From positions 3,542,001 to 3,606,000 of the forward strand of contig NC_049564.1 of the NCBI RefSeq assembly GCF_013368755.1: DNA of 64,000 nucleotides. Reading direction: 5' to 3'. Under the pieces are notes generated by a model, which saw only the letters and a program-made list of their open reading frames with translations, searched no databases and was not told the DNA's origin. Shown in pieces: positions 59,930 to 64,000 of this stretch (position 1 is its first letter; every line of letters starts with the position of its first letter). A program made the position numbers and the translations under genes. This stretch comes from Talaromyces rugulosus. Lineage: Eukaryota; Ascomycota; Eurotiomycetes; Eurotiales; Trichocomaceae.

Positions 59930-60221
59930 TTTGTGAACAACTTTGAACTACACTTAATTTTTTTTGTGACTACGAGGATGAAATGACCTCACATGTACTA
60001 CTACTGCCATCACCACCAATAAACACTACATATACTTTTTTTACTTGAACACCTCGGTTACTATATTATCATCATCATTGAGCAAGAATCTATAAAATAT
60101 GCAAGCTCATTTGCTTTCATTGTGGAAACCCGGCCATTGACAGCCAAATCATTTGAAATTGGTTTTTTTTTGTAAACTCGAACCACCTAATTAACCATGC
60201 AACCAAAAGACAACATTTTCT

Positions 60222-61096
60222 TTAAACAATTGCGAGCTTGGTAGCCGCAATGTCCAGCGCATCCACATCAGGGGTGAGTCGGGCAAAGGCCTTCTTCGAG
60301 CCATCGGGTCTGAAAAGGAACATTTGATTAGCATGGCCATAAAAAAAAATTTGCCGCGGTCGAAAAGTAATCCTACCTGATAAGAGTGTTGATCTTGATG
60401 GTGTCAACGTCGTAGAGCTTCTTCAGCGCAGCCTTGATCTGGCGCTTGTTGGCCTTGACATCGACAATGAAGACAAGGGTGTTGTTCTCCTCGATCTTCT
60501 TCATGGCGCTCTCCGTGTTAAGCGGGTGGATGATGACCTTGTGGTGGTCGAGGCGAGTCTCATGAGGGATCGACTTGCGGGGGTACTTGGGAGACCGCGA
60601 CAGTTGGAGAGTCTTGGGGAGGTGGAATGTGGTCGAGGTGCGGATCTTGCGAGCCTTGGTGGACTGTTCAAACTTCTCAGCTTTTTTGTTCTTTCGTTTT
60701 GGGTTGCTTTTGTCAACAGGGGGATTTCATACACCAGCTCCCTTGACCACAGCTTTGGCGGCGGCGCCAGCCTTGTTGCTGGGCTTGGTACCTGCAAGAT
60801 AATCTGTTAGCTGTGTGTTGATATAAAAAATGAAACCAAAAATCCGTATTGAAAAAAAGGGTGCGAATGTCGAATGATCCAGTTTCTCCTTCTCTTTCCA
60901 CAGTCTGAGTCTCAAGACAAGACACGAAAGGGCACAGTATTTTCACTGAGCCACAGACCGAATAATCCTCATCGTTCACATTGAATCGCAGAACACAGGG
61001 AGCAACGATAAATTCCCCTCCTGGATAAAACCAAGCCCGTGCAGATGAAAACGCAAAGAGAAATCAGTGGCTATTTACCTTTCTTTTCCCCGGCCA
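60222..61096 (-). CDS. rpl25: 60S ribosomal protein L25 (uL23)
   Basis: Four exons: 61096-61078, 60791-60735, 60680-60377, 60309-60222; 155 aa. Seen: [11 protein letters not shown] basic N-terminus, [47 protein letters not shown] and the C-terminal [13 protein letters not shown]. Sits at the peptide exit tunnel and contacts SRP. The second intron (60734-60681, 54 nt) has a purine-only acceptor (aaaaaag) but is the only solution that keeps phase; the first intron is 286 nt, long for this genome. Confidence 0.94.
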
Positions 61097-61380
61097 TTGT
61101 TGTTTCGTTTGGCGTGTGGTCGTGTTATGCTTGTCGAATCTCGAAAAGCAAAGATCCAGCCCGGTATTTTCTAAGCGAGCGAGATTTGTGCGGGTGCGCC
61201 TGGTGTGTCGCGGCCGGGCCAATGGGAGACCCGGGTGTGGGGTACCGTCACGCGCTAGGCTCCTTTGGACTATCATGCGTTTGGCTGCCGGATGTAGAAG
61301 ATTTAACATCTATCTTTTATTTTTTGTCTATAAGGATTTAAGGACCAAGCACCCAAAAAACACAAAATGCTTTTGTCAAG
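61097..61380. promoter_or_regulatory. Divergent promoter, ribosomal protein L25 / Bmt2
   Basis: 284 bp shared promoter linking a ribosomal protein gene with a ribosomal RNA methyltransferase gene, so both may respond to the same growth signals. Confidence 0.5.
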
Positions 61381-62250
61381 ATGACTGCCAAAAAGCGCCG
61401 CAATAAGCGGCCTGCGCTACTTTCCCACAGTCGCCCGACAGTAACGCCCCAAACCAAGTTTGCATCGCTCTCCTCCAAAGCAACGCGAAACATCATTCGG
61501 TCTCACCACCAACTGCTAAAAGCTCGCGAAAAGGCCGTAGCCAAGCAAGACCTGGCCCTGGTGGAAAGCTTTGACAGTAAGATTGCCGCCAATGGCGGGC
61601 TCGAAAGCTACCAGCTAGCAAGCAAGACCGGCCAGTCTCTCGAGCGCGGCGGTGATTCCAGCGTCGTGTTTCTCGAGTGGATTCAACCTCTTTTGAAGAA
61701 ACTGGAGAAGCAGAAGAAGCAGCTGAGACTGCTAGAGGTCGGCGCGCTCAGCACAAAGAATGCATGCTCCAAGCATCCGTCCATTGACGTTACCCGGATT
61801 GACCTCAATTCGCAGGAGCCCGGGATTCTACAGCAGGACTTTATGGAGAGACCACTTCCTAAGGCAGATGAGGACCGGTTTCACGCTATTAGTTTGTCGC
61901 TCGTGCTGAATTATGTGCCTACCGCCGGTGACAGAGGAGAGATGCTGAGACGATGCTGCTTATTCCTCACTTCTGCTCTGCCTTCTTGTGGTGTGGCAGA
62001 TTTCGCCCCTTACCTTTTTCTGGTGCTCCCCGCTGCATGCGTTTCAAATTCACGTTACTTTAATGTAGAGAGGCTTTTGGCAATAATGAAATGCCTGGGA
62101 TACAAGCGGTTGGAGGAAAAAACCACGAACAAGCTCATCTATCAACTCTGGGAATACCACCCAGATTCATGTAAGATGCTTACATTTCGAAAGGAGGAGC
62201 TGAACCCGGGGAAGACCAGAAACAACTTTACAATTACACTCAATTCTTAA
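61381..62250 (+). CDS. bmt2: 25S rRNA adenine-N1 methyltransferase Bmt2
   Basis: Single exon, 289 aa. Seen: basic N-terminus K-K-R-R-N-K-R-P, an R-x-I-I-R-S-H-H-Q-L helix, the SAM-binding strand R-L-L-E-V-G-A-L-S, I-D-L-N-S-Q-E-P-G-I-L-Q-Q-D-F and L-S-L-V-L-N-Y-V-P-T-A-G-D-R-G-E-M-L, the Bmt2 family signature. Methylates the large-subunit rRNA (A2142 in yeast) in the nucleolus. Divergent from L25. Confidence 0.93.
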   Translation: MTAKKRRNKRPALLSHSRPTVTPQTKFASLSSKATRNIIRSHHQLLKAREKAVAKQDLALVESFDSKIAANGGLESYQLASKTGQSLERGGDSSVVFLEWIQPLLKKLEKQKKQLRLLEVGALSTKNACSKHPSIDVTRIDLNSQEPGILQQDFMERPLPKADEDRFHAISLSLVLNYVPTAGDRGEMLRRCCLFLTSALPSCGVADFAPYLFLVLPAACVSNSRYFNVERLLAIMKCLGYKRLEEKTTNKLIYQLWEYHPDSCKMLTFRKEELNPGKTRNNFTITLNS

Positions 62251-62279
62251 TTTTTTTAAATTTTTTTTTTAAAAAAAAA
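62251..62279 (+). repeat. T/A tract directly after Bmt2
   Basis: T7-A3-T10-A9, starting at the Bmt2 stop codon; an A/T inverted repeat like the one at 42050. Probably part of the 3' processing region between convergent genes. Confidence 0.75.
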
Positions 62280-62335
62280 CCGGCAATCATTCACACAACA
62301 CCCTTATATATCATCCCTACATGCTCTCGGTCCGG

Positions 62336-64000
62336 CTAAAATGTATCCTTTGGTAAAAACACCCAGACTGTTCCGACAAGCGCCATGATAGACGATATGA
62401 TCAAAAGCACCCAATCAAAGATCCTTTCACGAACTGGAACCTCATTTCCAAATATTTTCAGGTAAAAGGCAATTGGCAGGATAATGCAGATGGTGAAACA
62501 CAGGCAGGAGCCCATGAGAGCCATGATGCGGTCAAAGGATGGGAAAACCACCGCAATGAAGACAATCAGAACGATGATGGCAAAGCGTACAAATGCTCTG
62601 CCGATTATGGTTGACTTGGAGACGTGAGTGTCATGACGTTGGCTCGCTGGAGAGAGGCCACAGAGGACTTCGGCTGTGGTAACGAGGGGTCGAGCACTGG
62701 TACTATCTGTTAGTTGTTTTCACTAAAACATGTGTCGATACATACTTTAAAGGCACTTTAGTAATCGGAATAATTGCAATAAATATAACAATGCAGATTG
62801 ATAGGGCTTGAGGGTAGCTGGTAGTAAGAAGAACGTTTGCAGTGATTTCATCCGAAACGTCATCTCCAAACATCAGCCAGCCAATAACAGCCATGAAGAA
62901 GTCCAGTGAGAACTATAGCAGTTTCAGAATTTGATGGTATCAATAATAGAGCTCCGCCACTTACTGTGAAGATGTAGGTGATCCAAAGGCTCTGGCCATA
63001 CTTATGAGGATGTCTCATATCACGGTAGATGTTTGGAAAAACACCATGTCCACCCCAAGGTGCTAGTCAATGTTAGTGATCTTGACTGGGAAGACTGAAA
63101 AAAAAAAAAAAAAAAAAAAACCTACACATCAACAGGCCAAAGCTCAAAGGCAATGTTGACCAATGCTCTGGGAAAAGATACGTCTTTGCAGGTTGAATAA
63201 GAGACCCCGGCGTATCGGGCTTGATCAACCCGTCAATGAAAACGATAACCACAACTATATCAGTTAGAAACGGCCTTTCTGGATGGGAAGAGGCAAAGAA
63301 AACTCACTAGCTGTGCATGAAATGATACCAAGAATGCTAGTGACACTCAGAAAACGGAGAGGAATGAAACTTAATGGCATTAAAATTATACCACAGATAA
63401 TTTTCCACCGGACAAGCCCGAATCCAGGTATAAGCACATCAAGACTATCACCAAACAATACCACAAGAGCGACACAGGCTCCTAATAGCTCTAGGCAAAA
63501 CAAAAGACTGGTAATAAGACGGGCCCGATGCCCAAAGCTTACATACGCCAGGTCTCCGTAAGTGACTATGCTATGGTCGATATCCGAGCATTTGGCCAAA
63601 ATCTTCGCCGTGTAGGCTGTAGCTCCCGCGGAAAAACACAGGAACGAAAGTCCGATCAACCATCCGGCATGTTTGATTCCGAGGGGCAGACTCAGCAACC
63701 CAACTCCGATCAACACGTTGACGGAATTGAAAATAGTCTGATAGACGGTGCTTTGTCCCACGATTATGTTTTCTTTGGTTCCGTCTTCATGTTCCACCTG
63801 CTTCACAAGCAACGGTTCTGTGCCAGGTGGCGGCTCTGCGTTGATCGCCCGGTGTTCATGGTGGAGTTCAAGGGTACGTTGCCGAGTCGTCTCACTCACA
63901 CGAGAGGATATCGTGCCATAGGACGTTCCAAGGCTTCTACCAAAGGACGAAGTGTCGTACGCGCTCAGCAACGCGGATGCTGGGTCTCGTCGTAACGATC
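62336..64000 (-). CDS. AVT-type vacuolar amino acid transporter (AAAP family), partial
   Basis: The stop is at 62336 and the frame is still open at the right edge (S-L-R-R-D-P-A-S-A-L before S-A-Y-D-T-S-S-F-G), so the N-terminus is missing. Seen: a cytosolic leader with G-T-S-Y-G-T-I, the first helix V-N-V-L-I-G-V-G-L-L-S-L-P-L-G (AAAP signature), followed by many hydrophobic helices across several exons, ending with a membrane helix and V-F-L-P-K-D-T-F. Family: Avt1-like H+/amino acid antiporter of the vacuole membrane; substrate not predictable. Introns include a poly-A23 run. Exon edges between 62,700 and 63,260 were not all fixed. Confidence 0.88.
63098..63120 (+). repeat. Poly-A tract (A23) in an intron of the transporter gene
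   Basis: Twenty-three A in a row; on the coding strand this is a T23 tract just after a donor region, inside an intron. Length in the assembly may be inexact. Confidence 0.85.

Overview
This is a 64 kb stretch of a filamentous ascomycete genome. Short spliceosomal introns (about 43-100 nt), the protein families and the sequence of the conserved genes all suggest Eurotiales (Aspergillus/Penicillium type). That placement is inferred; no rRNA or marker gene is present. I found no tRNA, rRNA, CRISPR array or intact transposon.

Accessory block, 1-16,626. This looks like part of a secondary-metabolite gene cluster. It holds the C-terminal part of an HAD-like class II terpene cyclase with a D-L-D-T-T motif (1-751), a luciferase-like flavin monooxygenase (1228-3001, -), a stand-alone trans-acting enoyl reductase (3842-5208, +), a cytochrome P450 (5842-7672, -), a berberine-bridge-type FAD oxidase (9020-10448, +), an unknown protein with a PD-(D/E)XK-like core (10804-11721, -), a CocE/NonD-type alpha/beta hydrolase (12132-14067, -) and a Zn2Cys6 regulator (14502-16626, +) whose first exon carries an apparent 1-nt frameshift. 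HAD-type cyclase plus P450 plus FAD oxidase is the gene set of fungal drimane sesquiterpenoid pathways, and a lone trans-ER normally serves a highly reducing polyketide synthase. My inference is a cryptic drimane-polyketide (ester or hybrid) cluster that continues off the left edge.

Boundary, 16,627-18,149. A 1.5 kb gene-free spacer holds a short telomere-like TTAGGG tract (17311-17330) and a hexamer repeat. To its right every gene is conserved and housekeeping.

Core block, 18,150-64,000. In order: ribosomal protein S1 (-), Elf1 (+), uracil phosphoribosyltransferase (-), WAPL-domain cohesin regulator (+), Rheb GTPase (+), seryl-tRNA synthetase (+), 3-phosphoglycerate dehydrogenase (+), Bur1/Cdk9 kinase (-), a complex I small subunit (+), a P5B (Ypk9-type) ATPase (-), Nap1 (+), class V myosin (+), Ham1 ITPase (+), Fap7/AK6 (-), a ZUFSP-type C78 peptidase (-), aspartate kinase (+), a forkhead factor (+), Bud31 (-), Tim8 (+), ribosomal protein L25 (-), Bmt2 rRNA methyltransferase (+) and the C-terminal part of an AVT-type amino acid transporter (-). 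Most neighbours are divergent pairs sharing 0.3-1 kb promoters. Both amino-acid biosynthetic genes (phosphoglycerate dehydrogenase, aspartate kinase) have a perfect TGACTCA cross-pathway-control site close upstream of the ATG.
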